Assembly (NCBI RefSeq): GCF_964355755.1
Contig: NC_092670.1
Span: forward strand, 10,847,201 to 10,911,200
Reading direction: 5' to 3'
Source of the DNA: Antedon mediterranea
Lineage: Eukaryota > Echinodermata > Crinoidea > Comatulida > Antedonidae
DNA length: 64,000 bases
Shown: one piece after another, positions 1 to 11,708 of the stretch
How positions within the stretch are numbered: the first letter of the stretch is position 1
How the letters are laid out: each line of letters starts with the position of its first letter
The notes under the pieces: generated by a model
Told to the model about the DNA's origin: nothing
What the model saw: only the letters and a program-made list of their open reading frames with translations
Database searches by the model: none
Translations under genes and position numbers: made by a program

Positions 1-188
1 AAAATCTATAAAATGTACATAAATCACAGTGTCTATTTAATCGTTCCTGTAAACGACATATATTATTGTCCTGCATTATTGTACATTTGAAATCGCCAGT
101 TTTTTAACGCTGAAATTACTGTGTATTCGAGAACCATCTGTGGGCACGACCTAGATGGTACGCGAGCGAAGCGAGCGTACCATGTAGG
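1..188 (+). mobile_element. Helitron-like element, 3' end fragment
   Basis: This is the 3' end of the non-autonomous Helitron family seen complete at 25321-27833, here in plus orientation. The shared body (cytosine-rich ACCATCTGTGGGCACGACC just before the end) leads into a hairpin at about 152-188, with arms TAGATGGTACGC and GCGTACCATGTAG around the GAGCGAAGCGAGC core. The expected terminal CTAG has changed to GTAG, so this end is probably inactive. The 5' part lies outside the window. Confidence 0.6.
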
Positions 189-212
189 TCGTGTAATTAA
201 AAAAAAAAGTAA

Positions 213-1530
213 TTAAAATGTTGAATAGCATTTAATCCGATTTACATTTAGGTAAAACTTAGGGTTCAAAGCATCATACAATAAGAAGATTCCAATAGGT
301 AAATTTATTGGCCCTTGGGGAATTAACCTAAAACCTATATATAGATAAGTATTGCAATACTTTGACATTACTGTAAATACGTATTAACATTTGTGGTCGC
401 CATTGAATTTACTGTGAGTGTGGGTACTGTTAGATGTATAACACAATCATGTACAAATAAACGTATTACTGTGAGTGTAGGCCCTACTGTTAATATATAG
501 AACGTAGAATATACAAATAAACTGTAGTACTGACAGTTGCTTCTCAACCTTTGTATTAATTAATAATTACAAAGAATATAAACGTTGTAGTGGTACGTGT
601 TTCGTTAAATGTACTATGCTATTTCAATCGACTATGACAGTGACAGTTTTAACAAAGTATTAAGTTGCAAATGTGTTACTGTATCAAGTGGTATATTATT
701 TATAGGCCTGTGAGTAGGCCCTACTGTTATATAAAACGTACAATATACAAATAAACTGTACTACTGACAGTTGCTTCTCAACGTTTGTATTAATTAATAA
801 TTACAAAGAATATAAACGTTGTAGTGGTACGTGTATCGTTACATGTACATGCTATTTCAATGGACTATAACAGTGACAGTTTTAATAAAGTATTAAATCG
901 CAAATGTGTTACTGTATCAAGTGGTATATTATTTATAGGCCTATCAAAGTGAAAAACATATTTTGTTACTGAGTAGATAAATAATATATTAAAACATTGT
1001 TCTTCTTTGTACCCATATCCTCTTCCCCATCCCTCAAAACACAAATTGGGTTTGTTTAAATGAGTCCAAATAACAAATCTGGACTCATTTTGTGACAAGT
1101 TTCTCTTTCGGAAGTAATTCCCAGTGTGCTAATTTCAGTTTAATACATAAATCATCGTGTCTATTTATTCGTTTCTGTAAACAATAATAACTATTATCGT
1201 CCTGCAGTACGTACATTAAAATTTATTAGCCCTTGGGGAATTAACCTAAAACCTATATATAGATAAGTATTGCAATACTTGGACATTACTGTAAATACGT
1301 ATTAACATTTTGTGGTCGCCATTGAATTTACTGTGAGTGTGGGTACTGTTAGATGTATAACACAATCATGTACAAATAAACGTATTACTGTGATTGTAGG
1401 CCCTACTGTTATATAGAACGTACAATATACAAATAAACTGTAGTACTGACAGTTGCTTCTCAACGTTTGTATTAATTAATAATTACAAAGAATATAAACG
1501 TTGTAGTGGTACGTGTATCGTTGCATGTAA
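213..1530 (+). repeat. Rearranged internal Helitron sequence with tandem duplications
   Basis: The segment matches, in reverse orientation, the middle of the Helitron units at 25.3-27.8 kb, for example the GTAAATTTATTGGCCCTTGG and CAGTTGCTTCTCAACGTTTG stretches. A block of about 235 bases is repeated in tandem (about 480-706 and 716-945), and part of it recurs at about 1215-1520. A piece like 1000-1235 lies just before the 3' end at 11468. No coding potential was seen. Bases 1531-1838 contain a C-rich run near 1712-1725 and nothing else recognised. Confidence 0.5.
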
Positions 1531-1838
1531 CGAACTGTTGCCTGTTATAATTTGTAATTGATCCATATAAATGTAAATATAAATTAATGTAAAGATGCAC
1601 TTAAAAGCTCTCTCTGGCGGACACTGTTACAGTTACACACGATGTTGGCATATCCATTCAAACCATACCCCCTCCCACCTCCTCCGTTTAACATATTATC
1701 GACCAAACATTAACTTCCCCCCCCCCCTCCCCATCTAAGCTCAATTACACGATCACACCTAGACAAATTATTAATTTAGTTAAAAAAATCAAAAACTCCC
1801 ACTGGTGGACAAACTGCATATTAGATAGTTATTAACTA

Positions 1839-2782
1839 CTAGATGGTACGCTCGCTTCGCTCGCGTACCATCTAGGTCGTGCCCACAAATGGTTCTGGAA
1901 TACTTCGCTCGCGTACCATGTAGGTCGTGCCCACAGATGGTTCTCGAATACATAATAATTTCAGCGTTAAAAAACTGGCGATTTCAAATGTACGTACCGC
2001 AGGACAATAATACATGTCGTTTACAGGAACGAATAAATAGACACCGTGATTTATGTACTCAACTAAAATTAGCACCCTGGGAATTACTTCTGAAAGAGAA
2101 ACTTGTCACAAAATGAGACCAATATTGTTCAAGTCAAATTTAAACAAACTTAATTTGTGTTTTGTATGTAACATTAGGGTTGAGGGATGGGGAAGAGGAT
2201 GCGTGCAAAGAAGAACAATTTTTAAATATTATTCTTTATCCATTTAGTAAGGAAATATTAATTGAACTTATTCAACTTTATGTTCCTAAGCGGTCTCTGA
2301 GATCTAGATCTGAGTCTCTTCTTGCCCATATATTTCATCCTTCCGTTAAGTTTTATGGAAATCGTTCATTTTCTTCGGCATCCGTTTCTCTATATATGGA
2401 ATGCGTTGCCTATTGAAATCCGTCAGGCTACTCCCACCAGTGTCTTCAAATCTCTCCTCAAAACCCACCTTTTTTATTTGTAATTTTCTAAATTGTTCTG
2501 TCCTTGTAAAGCGCATTGAGGCTTTCAGCATAATGCGCTATATCAAGTACCAGTTATTATTATTATTATTGTTTTCATTTTTTACAAATAATATACCACT
2601 ACACACAGTAAAACATTGCGATGTAATACTTTGTTGAAACTATCACCGTCATAGTCGATTGAAATAGTACAGTACATGTAACGATACATCACTACGACAT
2701 GTATATGTTTATATAATGTAAAACAATTTGTGAAAACCACCTCTATTCGGGGAAAATCATAAATTCGATTTAATCGTCAATA
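1839..2782 (-). mobile_element. Helitron-like copy interrupted by LINE insertions, 3' half
   Basis: The minus-strand 3' end is the perfect hairpin CTAGATGGTACGC...GCGTACCATCTAG at 1839-1876, with host A at 1838 (T on the minus strand), as expected for A^T insertion. A second partial 3' end (GCGTACCATGTAGGTCGTGCCCAC) follows at about 1897-1932, so the terminus is duplicated. The body matches the units at 25.3-27.8 kb. It is broken by an L2-like fragment at 2252-2566 and then by the large LINE at 2783. The remainder of this copy resumes at 6868-6902. Confidence 0.6.
2252..2566 (+). mobile_element. L2/CR1-like LINE, 3' end fragment
   Basis: Plus-strand translation shows the C-terminal tail of a jockey-group LINE ORF2, including FYGNRSFSSASVSL and, after a one-base frameshift near 2393, WNALPIEIRQATPTS and KSLLKTHLFYL, ending in TAA. 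A short 3' UTR follows with GTAAAGCGCATTGAGG and an (ATT)n tail at about 2552-2566, typical of L2-type ends in marine invertebrates. Helitron sequence flanks it on both sides, so it inserted into the Helitron copy. Only the last 75 or so codons are present. Confidence 0.75.
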
Positions 2783-3045
2783 AATATTCAGTCAATAATC
2801 AATCAATAATTTTTTATTTCTCAAATAAAAACAAAATACAGTTAACATTTTCTAGAAAATAATAGATAATAAATGAGAAAAGGGGTACCCCACTGCAAGC
2901 TTAAGCTTTAAAATGTGGGGTCCATGGCAACATAATTAAAAATAAGGTAAGATAAGAAATATATATAATATATGATAATGAACAAAAAGACATTTAACTT
3001 AACAAATGCAGTTATTATTTGACTTAAGACAGATAAATGATCAAC

Positions 3046-5995
3046 TTAAACAATAATAGTTGAAACAAGGTATTCATGTAGTTTGAACTTAAATGAAGAT
3101 ATAAAATTAATAATTTTAATTTCATCTGGTAAAGAATTCCAAATTTTTGGTCCTTGAAAAGTTATATCATGCTTGCCAACCTCCGTATTAAAACAATCAT
3201 AAGCATAATCAAATTTATTTCTGGTATTATAATTATGAACTGAACTAAAAGTTTGAAAATAAGTATCAAACATTCTGGGCAGTTGATTATGTTTGAATTT
3301 AAACATAAATAAAGCAACATTTTTTGTAAGTAAGTCGTAAATATTAAGTGTATTAGATAAGACAAAAAGAGGAGCAGAATGGTGGAGGTAATGAACATTA
3401 TAAACTGATCTTAAAGCTCTTTTTTGCAAAATATAAATACGGTTTAAATTAATTTTTGAAGTAAAACCCCAAACGGTTATACCATAAATTAAATGTGGCA
3501 AAAAAAGTGATTTATAAATTAATAGTAAAACGGAGGAAGGCAAGGCATGTTTAAGTTTATTGAGGACACCGACCACTCTTGATAGTTTTAATGAAATTGT
3601 ATTAATATGAGAAATAAAAGATAAGTATTCGTCAATAAAAATGCCAAGAAATGTTGTTGCTTTAGTTCTTTCAATTTCGCTGATGCCGTAATATAATTTA
3701 GGAATGTTGGGGGGGATTAGTTTATTAACTGAACGAAAAATAATAAATTTGGTTTTTTTAATATTTAACAAAAGCTTATTTGATTTTAACCAGTTTGCAA
3801 TTTTAGTAAGTTCTTGATTCATTAAAATAATAGCTTGGTAGATGTCCTTATGATTAATAAATAAACTTGTATCATCTGCAAACATAACAATTTCAGCACA
3901 ATCACTAATATAATTTAAATCATTAATAAATAACAGAAATAAAAGCGGACCAAGGATGGATCCCTGTGGAACACCACACGAAACTGGCCGCAGCTCAGAG
4001 ACAATATCATTGATTGATATATATTGATGTCTGTTACTTAAATAATTTTCGAACCACTTAAGTGGTATACCTCTTATACCATAGAAACGTAACTTATTAA
4101 TTAAAATATCATGAGAAATACAATCAAAAGCCTTTGACAGGTCAATAAAAACTCCTAAAGTAAATTGTTTATTATCAATAGCAGACACAATATTATGGAT
4201 TGAATGATGGATGGCATGTATTGTAGAATGTTGGGAACGAAAACCAAACTGAGAATTGCTGAGGATGTTAAACTTTGTAAGAAATGAAATAGTTTGATCA
4301 TAAACTATTCTTTCAAGTAGTTTAGAAATAGTTGGCAAGATAGAGATGGGCCTATAGTTATTGATATTTGAGACCTCCCCACCTTTATGGATGGGTACAA
4401 CTTTAGCAATTTTCATTGCATTTGGAACCACACCCTTTACTAAAGACATGTTCATTATGAATGTTAGTGGTATAGCTAATGCCAATGGACATATCTTTAG
4501 TATATATGGACCAATGTTATCAAAACCAGGAGCTGTTGATTTTAAATTATTTATGTATGTTACTAATTCTTGTTCACATACAGGTTTGAAAAATAATGAT
4601 GAAGGAAAATTACCCTGAAGGAAATCATTGTAAGGTTGAACATTGCCATTGAATGGAGTATTCGAAAAAGAATTTGCAATATTTGAGAAAAATGAATTAA
4701 AAGCTTCGGCTTTTTCTTTGTCATTTGTATATTCACATTGACCATTTATTAGTTTAGCTGGGAATGAATTTTTCCTTTTTCTACCCATTACATTATTAAT
4801 TTCGCGCCATGTACTTTTCATATCACCTTGACATTTACCAAATACATTGTTATAGTGCTCTTGTTTACTAAATCTAATAATACTATTTAGTTTGTTTCTA
4901 TAACAACAATATTTTTTCCAATCTGAAGGTGATGACGAAGCTTTATATCTAGCATACAGCTTTTGCCTGGTTTTGATTGACTTGGCTATACCTTCAGTTA
5001 TCCAAGGTGATTTGAGCTTGTTTGCTCGAGTACGAATATTTTGCAGTGGAAAATGTCTGTTTATACAATCGTTAAGTATGTTATTAAAACTAGAAAAAGC
5101 TATGTTTACATCACTTTGTTCAAGTACTTCATTCCAGCTTATGTTATTTACATTTTCAATGAATTCTTGTTTAGATCTATCATTGTAAATACGTTTCTTA
5201 ATGAATTTAGGTGGTTTTTTTTTTAATATGGAAGGATGAGTTAATACAAAATGTGGGAAAATGATCAGATAAATCGACAGTAAATATTCCGGATGTGAAA
5301 GAGGGATACAACGATTCAATATTACAGTAGATATTATCAATAATAGTAGAGCTATGCAAGGTAATTCTGGTTGGATTAGTAATAACAGGCTGAAATGAAT
5401 GACTGAAAATATTATCAATGTGATCCTGGACATATTGATCTGTACTAAGAAGGTTGATGTTAAAATCACCAGCTAAGTATGCCATTTTTTTATCTTCATT
5501 AATAATTTTCATGACTGATGATAGGTCCATATTTAAGGTGTTAGCGTTGGTGTCAGGTGGACGGTATATAATTCCAGCAATAATATTTTTACCAGAGTTA
5601 TTCTCAATTTCAATAAAAATTGATTCAGCTGACGTAATTAGGCTTGAGAGATCATATCTCCTTTTAAAAGCAACATGAGTTGAAACGTATAGTGCAACGC
5701 CACCACCTTTTTTATGTTCCCTGTTATTTAAAATAAGGTTATAATTTGGAATGCTTAGAAGATTGGTGTCGGTAGAATCCTTAATCCAAGTTTCAGTAAG
5801 GGCAAGTAGAGTAAAACTATGATTTAAGGACTGAATAAAGTTACAAAATTTATCAAACTTATTATTTAAACTTCTACAATTTAGATTTAATATTGAAAAG
5901 TTAGATGACGTTTCTGAACTATATATAGTATTAAACAAATCTATATCATAATAACTTGAGCAATGATTGCAATCACCATTGACATTATTTTGCAT
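3046..5995 (-). pseudogene. LINE A ORF2: APE endonuclease plus reverse transcriptase, one frameshift
   Basis: Endonuclease part 5995-5207: motifs LNLNCRSLNNK, LTETW (catalytic Glu), AGDFNIN and the C-terminal LSDHFPTF. RT part, to 3046: IHKGGEVSNINNYRPIS, FIDLSKAFDCISHD (motif A Asp), GVPQGSILGPLLF (motif B), MFADDTSLF (motif C), and the tail FQGPKIWNSLPDEI common to CR1/L2-like elements. The two parts lie in different frames. They meet at a run of ten A (minus strand; plus 5215-5224), and nine A would give one continuous frame of about 980 codons. The break is therefore a recent indel, a sequencing error in the homopolymer, or a slippage site. Clade is uncertain within the jockey group. Confidence 0.85.
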
Positions 5996-6189
5996 TGGAG
6001 TAAGTTAAAGAGAAAAATAAAATTGAAAAAGAACAAAGAACAAATACCGTACAACTATAAGTATCAAAACAAATCGACTTATACCAAGTAATACGCACAC
6101 GTATATTTGCCTAATTGGTAACTATGTGTGACAGCCGTCGCTCCATCAATAACAGCTAATGGACAGTACCGGTAAAGCCTTGCATCAAA

Positions 6190-6867
6190 CTACTTGTATA
6201 ATTTTCCGTTTATGAACAGACTACCTTTACGAAAGACCGGTTTATTTCCTTCCTTCCACGCCCTATGCATTACGTCACGGAGAGCTCTCTTCTTGGCTAT
6301 ATCAACAGCTGGTAAATCTTCCAGAACAAACACATTCCCACCTTCCTTTGTTGTTGATTTTGCCTTTTTAAAAACAAGATGGCGCTCAGGTCGGTAAACA
6401 AACTTGGCGATAATGTGTCTGGGCTTATCATTCACAGACTTAGGGTGTTTCCCTGTGCGATGTGCTAGTTCGATATTAATATCAGGTAGGTCCAGCTTAT
6501 TTGTTATGTACTCTTTTAAGATGTCATGCACATTTTCACCTTTACTTTCAGGAAAGCCTCCAAAACGCAGGTTAAAACTTCGGGAATAGCGTTCTAAGTT
6601 AATAATCTCCGTTTCTAGTCTCTCAATAGTCGGTTTCATGTTAGTAGATATTTCAGTAGTCAAATGTAATACTTTGGTGGTAAGATCCATGTTTTTCTCT
6701 TCCAGTTCACTGATCAGTTTTAATGTATATGTAACCGATTTCTCCATATCTATTTGGCGAACTTCCATCGCTTCCACTCGTTCAATCAACTTATCCTGCT
6801 TATAAAGTAAGGTATCCAGCCGTCCACTCAGTTTGGCAGTTAGCGTAACGATATCCTGTCTCAGAAG
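6190..6867 (-). CDS. LINE A ORF1 protein (L1-like RNA-binding protein), N-terminus missing
   Basis: ORF1 of LINE A, expected to bind element RNA in the retrotransposition particle. The frame is open from the 5' junction at about 6867 to the stop at 6190, about 225 residues. It begins with a heptad-rich helix predicted to be a coiled coil (leucines spaced through LLRQDIVTLTAKL and later TTKVLHLTTEIS). A junction motif typical of the RRM domain follows, INLERYSRSFNLRFGGFPE, and then a C-terminal domain with LAHRTGK and RPERHLVFKKAK. This order is that of Transposase_22/L1 ORF1p. The first in-frame ATG (near 6768) is internal and the native start was lost by truncation. ORF2 starts about 195 bases downstream. 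Confidence 0.75.
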   Translation of the reverse strand, partial: LLRQDIVTLTAKLSGRLDTLLYKQDKLIERVEAMEVRQIDMEKSVTYTLKLISELEEKNMDLTTKVLHLTTEISTNMKPTIERLETEIINLERYSRSFNLRFGGFPESKGENVHDILKEYITNKLDLPDINIELAHRTGKHPKSVNDKPRHIIAKFVYRPERHLVFKKAKSTTKEGGNVFVLEDLPAVDIAKKRALRDVMHRAWKEGNKPVFRKGSLFINGKLYK

Positions 6868-6902
6868 GTCAATATTAAATTATCTAACTCAACTTAATTA
6901 GT
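6868..6902 (-). mobile_element. Helitron copy, short remnant right of LINE A
   Basis: GTCAATATTAAATTATCTAAC and the following TCAACTTAATTAGTA match the Helitron units at 26421 and 27669. They continue the sequence that breaks off at 2782. After 6902 the similarity stops, so the true 5' end of this copy is lost. Confidence 0.6.
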
Positions 6903-7129
6903 AGGCCTAATGGTTTTCAATTGTTTCTTAGAGTCAATTCATACTTAAGTTGGTTCCTACCCTACCCACCATACCAAATTTGTTTAGGGTATGTGATGTA
7001 CCGTAGGCCTATCCTCTACTGGTTTTACAACGCTACTCATGCCAGTGAGAGAAGGGTGATGATGTTGGTGGTTTAACTGCCCTAATAAAGATTTGTACAT
7101 AATATACGGCGAGTGAAAACGCTAGCTCA

Positions 7130-7765
7130 TTATCCGTTTAAACAAGAAATATTTCTTACAAAAAACCCTGCTCGCTTATTGAAAAATATTTTTTATTTCA
7201 AATGTGTTTGAATGTGTCATCATTTTATTGTCACATAATAGTTATTTTACCTGAAAAATGTAATTTAAAGCAACAAATACTTAAATTGTCTGTCAGACAA
7301 TGGTTTTTGGGTTTCTTTTCTCTTTTTATATGTGAATAAATATTATTTTCTTGTTACAGAAGTGAATACTCAATGTCTGTCACTTTAGTTAATTTTATTG
7401 CTAAGGTCAAGTCTTGGGGTCACTTCATCACCCTAGATAATTCAAGTGTGAAGTATCCTATTACAAACACAAACTTTAATGGACTGTTTCGATAATAATT
7501 CAATGAATATCTGGCAGTGAATATACCAGAAATGCTTTGGGATTTGTAATTTTAGCATGACATGTCCTAATAGACTCTTTTCCCAGACGTTTTTTGGGTC
7601 TACTGTAGCAGCTGGAATCAATAAATTATAGTTGAGTTTCCATTTTCGCAAAACTGTCGTCCTTATAACTGCTGCTTGCTTTAGCTTCTGATTGAGTAGT
7701 CCTAATGGGACGTAGCGGGCTAGAGCAGCAGCGTGAAAAAATTATATCCAACCTCTGCAGCACAG
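7130..7765 (+). repeat. Dispersed repeat, inverted partner at 42862-43266
   Basis: Several segments recur in reverse complement at 42862-43266: AAGAAATATTTCTTACAAAA, TTGCTAAGGTCAAGTCT, CCAGAAATGCTTTGGGATTTG and ACGTAGCGGGCTAGAGCAGC. The copy here has about 220 extra bases at about 7179-7394. No protein was recognised. It is probably an old non-autonomous DNA element, but its ends were not defined. Bases 6903-7129 hold nothing I recognise. Confidence 0.5.
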
Positions 7766-7839
7766 ATTGAAAACAAAAATGGATAGAATTTCTGTTATGA
7801 GTATACAGTACTTGCCTTTACGACGCCTGAGGGAATAGA

Positions 7840-8317
7840 CACTTGTGGAACAGAGATTGGAATGTTCCATTCATCGCAAATCAATACATTTGTATAAACG
7901 TAAAAATCTATCAAAATAGTATTTTTTTAAAGAAAATCGGCCTGTCTTCAACATTATGATGCTGTACTCGAGCTGTTCAACCGGTTTTCAGCCATTAAAA
8001 ACAATTATCGTAGGAGGAGATAGGAAAATGCGAAGCATACTCGTATTATCGTCTGCGGGTATTTTTCAAGACGGACATCCATTAGACAGTGTATACCACG
8101 ATCGAAAAACACCCCTATTTGGGGCAAATCGTTGAACCTAAATTCGTTTTAATCGTCAATAACTAATCATCGAACTCAATTTAATTAGTAAACAGGGTTA
8201 CATCAGGTGGTTAAAATCAGTACCGAAAGTACGAACCAACTTTATACCATCGAGTAAACATTCTAGAAATAACGCGCGATTTACCGAATTTTGCCCTTAC
8301 GTAAATTTATATATAGA
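7840..8317 (-). mobile_element. Helitron-like element, 5' end fragment
   Basis: This matches the 5' third of the units at 26122-26584 and 27360-27833 almost base for base, including GGAATGTTCCATTCATCGC and TTACGTAAATTTATATATAGA. On the minus strand it begins TCTATATATAAATTTACG, preceded by A (plus T at 8318), which is the Helitron A^TC start. The 3' two thirds are missing, and similarity fades left of about 7840. Confidence 0.7.
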
Positions 8318-8324
8318 TTATTAT

Positions 8325-9110
8325 AGGGGTACAATCTGTCACGGGGGTACCTAATATTCTAGACAGTCGACCGTAATAATTGCACCCCCTATAATAGATA
8401 GTTATTAAACTGTTATAGGGTGTTCAATCTGTACGGGGGTACCTTTTATTTACAGTCGACCGTGATATATTTTATCCCTGGGTGTATATAGATACTGGAA
8501 GGGTATAATACGGGGATACAATATTTTTAGATTGGATTTTGTATCCATTTGCAAAAACATGACAAAAGGAGAGGACAAAGAATTAAAGATGTATTGTCCC
8601 CCTGAAAAAAAATATTTTTCAGGGGGATTAACATGATTAAAACTAAAAAATAACCTATTCAAAGTCTGATTTAATTAATTTGTAATGTAATGTTATTGGG
8701 GGAAAATACATCTTTAATATTTATTATATACATTATTTGATTGAAGACAGTGTTTAGTTTTCGAGATCCTGGTGGTATAGATACAATGCGGTATGTGTCC
8801 ATCTTATCTGACCAATTGAACTATTGTGGTTTAGTGTTAAAATAATTAACACAAAAAAAAGTGCAATCTGTCACGGGGGTACCAAATATTAAAGACAATC
8901 CGTAATATATTGCATCCCCTATAATATAGATGGTTAACTGTTATGTTTGGGGCAGCAATCTGCCGCGGGGGTGGGTAGGCCTACCTATATTCAGAGACAG
9001 TCCGATGGTATATACTGACGTTAGTTAAGTTAGGGGTTGCAATCTGTCACGGGGGTACATCAGACAGTCCGAAATATATCTATTCCTTTATTATAGTATT
9101 AACTGAGAGT
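8325..9110. repeat. Degenerate tandem repeat with GGGGGTACC core
   Basis: A unit of roughly 75-90 bases recurs about five times (near 8325, 8400, 8863, 8945 and 9035). Each holds a version of CAATCTGTCACGGGGGTACC, followed by AGACAGTCCG and a TGCATCCCCTATAATA segment. Two clusters are separated by about 380 bases that contain the MITE at 8583-8717. The GGGGTGCAA and TTGCACCCC segments are inverted relative to each other, so the unit can fold. Confidence 0.6.
8583..8717. mobile_element. Short MITE with TTAAAGATGTATTGTCCC ends
   Basis: It starts TTAAAGATGTATTGTCCCCC and ends GGGGGAAAATACATCTTTAA, near-perfect inverted repeats including TTAA at both tips. A piggyBac-type TTAA target is possible. 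There is also an inner hairpin CCCCTGAAAAA...TTTTTCAGGGGG. Longer relatives are at 47396-47820 and 60891-61445, and a right end at about 53413-53430. No coding capacity. Confidence 0.65.
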
Positions 9111-9115
9111 GAATC

Positions 9116-11464
9116 AGACGTTCGAACAAATAAATAATACAATAATAATTCAATTCAACTTTTATTTCAGACAAACTTTCCATAGCAACAAAAGAAATGA
9201 AATACAGTAGGCCTACTTTTGATTCCGTAACCTTCAACAAAACTAAACTTAATGATCATGAATTATTAATTAAAGACAGTGTGCAGTTTTTTGTGGTCCA
9301 TCCAGTACACCGTCCGTTATCTGACGAATTAGAAATATTATTTTTTTTTTGTCTTGTGTGGGTTCGTCCCACTTTTATTATAGTTCTATAAATATAAATA
9401 ATATATGTATATATGCACATTTATATAATTCTCTTATTTATAAGGTACATTTGTTAAAAAATACATATCTTTTGAACAGTATATTCATAAGACTAAGATT
9501 ATTTTGATGTTAAGAAGTAACCACATTTACATTCATATACATTTTTAAAAATACAATTAATTAAAATATGTCGATGGCAGTAAACTGACGATAAAAATTG
9601 ATTTAAAAAAAAAACGTACTTATGAAAAAGTTATTATTGTTGTTTTATTCTGTTCGTGTCCGTTGTCTGGGTAGATAGGCTATAAATTCAGGGGAAGAAT
9701 ATAAAGAATCTTCCCTTTTCACCAAGAAAAAAATGGATGAGATGAAAAACGAAGAATGGAAAAGCTTTTCATATTATCATTGTAATAAACAAGTACATAT
9801 AATCATTTTGTTATACAGAACTACAATGTGGTAGGGTTACTAGGCCTACAGTAAAAGGTATACCAATTATACGGTTCAGGTGGTGATTTGAATATTCTGT
9901 AAAATACCCGTTGATTTCATGGGGTACACCTATTCTAGCCCGAAAAAATATTATTTTATTACAATGGTGTTGGTGTTACGGATGGGTCTCTAAACAGCTG
10001 TGTATCCCCAATTATTATGTGATGCATTTAATGTTTTTGGGCCTCTTTAATTGACGTACGTCCGTTTTCCTTTGTAAAAATAATAATAAACAATTAAATA
10101 TATATATGAGTATGAGTTTATGATGAGTATGCCCTTCATCAATGCATGTGAGAGTACTTAAATTTAAAAGTACTAAAATTTTAACTAAGCTAAAATATTC
10201 TGTTTCCACAAAACATGCGTAAAATTCGTAGGAGCATGCAACGTATTATTGTGGTAATTCAATAGGGGGTTTACTCTGTTGCGGGATACTAAAATTGTAG
10301 AACAGTGTAACTGTACCACTACCAGAGATATTTTAACTTTCAATGGCTCTGTTATCAGAGCCATATATAGAGAGAGTTACGGCATTGCGTTCACGGATTT
10401 TAGAAAGGTGTATGTATTTTAAACAACAAAATGTAAAAACAATGCATTACTATAGAGAATCGCTGTACAAACTAAACGCGCACGCGTAGAGCGTGCATGG
10501 AGCGCACAACCAGAACCGTTCCGAAATTGCTATTTTTGTTTAAAATCATGTTCGCAGTAACTTTATAATTTTTTTATTATTTTAACAAAAACCTTTAAAC
10601 AAATTGATTGTTTTGATATTAAATTCGATAATTAAAGCCTTTTGAACGTTATACATTTTCAAAACAAAAGACTCAACTCCATACGCTACATAGGAATAGT
10701 TGGACACAAACACGGCTTCTAATCCATTCGAAGTCGTAAATCTCAGTCTATATAATTATGGCTCTGTTATAAATGTAAAAATAGCGCCCTCTGTTGCCAA
10801 TATTTTCTAATTCGTCAATATCACTATAGACAATTGTAAAAGGTCATTTATTAATTAAAAAGAACAAGAAACTACACACAGTATATCAAATACCAGTATA
10901 AGTGATAACAATACGAATAATTGACGGTCTACCACACTGTAGATTCAATAATTACCCACTGTAAAATGGAATCGCCGGGCTATTGTACTGGTTACAGTAA
11001 TTACCCACTGTAAAATGGAATCGTCGGGCAATTTGACAAGGTACCGGTTGGCGGACACAAACTCCCTCTAGTAGACATACCGCATGGCGGACAGTCTGCA
11101 GCAACATGCAATTGCGCTCAGCAGGAATGTATACGTTACGCTTCATTGATTTTGAAGGCTTTCCCTAAGTCAGTGCGAAAATCGGCAAACGTAAAGTGCA
11201 AACTTATCTAATTTTTCACTGTTTTGATGGATTTTCATAGAAAATTGACTTAATAAATGGGAAGACCGACTAAAATTACATCAGATTAGTATAATTTTAC
11301 AAAAGTAATTGATATGGTTAATGATAACGAGTCGTCGGAAGATTGACCATTTCACGAATTTCCTATTCTGTAACCACAGTGTGATTTTGCCGTAGCTGCA
11401 CTTGTAATCTGGCCTCATTTCACAGCCTTCGTTCTGCTTCACTGGTCGCTTATATAAATTGAAA
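9116..11464. other. Non-coding stretch without recognised genes
   Basis: AT-rich DNA with short, unsupported open frames only. A 49-base unit starting ATTACCCACTGTAAAATGGA is duplicated in tandem at 10951 and 11000. I see no other RNA gene, domain or element boundary. Confidence 0.4.
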
Positions 11465-11467
11465 CTT

Positions 11468-11708
11468 TTAAATGAGTCCAAATAACAAATTTGGACTCAT
11501 TTTGTGACAAGTTTCTCTTTCGGAAGTAATTCCCAGTGTGCTAATTTCAGTTTAATACATAAATCATCGTGTCTATTTATTCGTTTCTGTAAACAATAAT
11601 AACTATTATCGTCCTGCAGTACGTACATTAAAAAAAGCATTTTTTTTACGCTGAAATTACTGTGTATTCGAGAACCATCTGTGGGCACGACCTAGATGGT
11701 ACATCTAG
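11468..11708 (+). mobile_element. Helitron-like element, 3' end with shortened hairpin
   Basis: Plus-strand copy matching 1036-1240 and the reverse of the 25.3-27.8 kb units, starting near AAATGAGTCCAAATAACAAA. It ends CCTAGATGGTACATCTAG followed by T. The GCGAGCGAAGCGAGC core of the hairpin is deleted but the terminal CTAG^T is kept. It directly abuts the decayed RT repeat that starts at 11709. Confidence 0.65.

Larger units (their letters stand above)
2783..6867 (-). mobile_element. Non-LTR retrotransposon (LINE A), jockey/CR1-L2-like, 5' truncated
   Basis: About 4.1 kb on the minus strand, carrying an ORF1 of the L1-ORF1p/Transposase_22 type and an ORF2 with APE endonuclease and RT. The 3' tail is made of ATTG/TTGA-like short repeats (2783-2810 on the plus strand). 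The seven bases GTCAATA occur on both sides (2776-2782 and 6868-6874) and the flanks rejoin as continuous Helitron sequence, which supports a target-site duplication. ORF1 stays open up to the 5' junction with no start codon, so the copy was 5' truncated on insertion. ORF2 has a single frameshift, so this is a young insertion. Confidence 0.85.
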
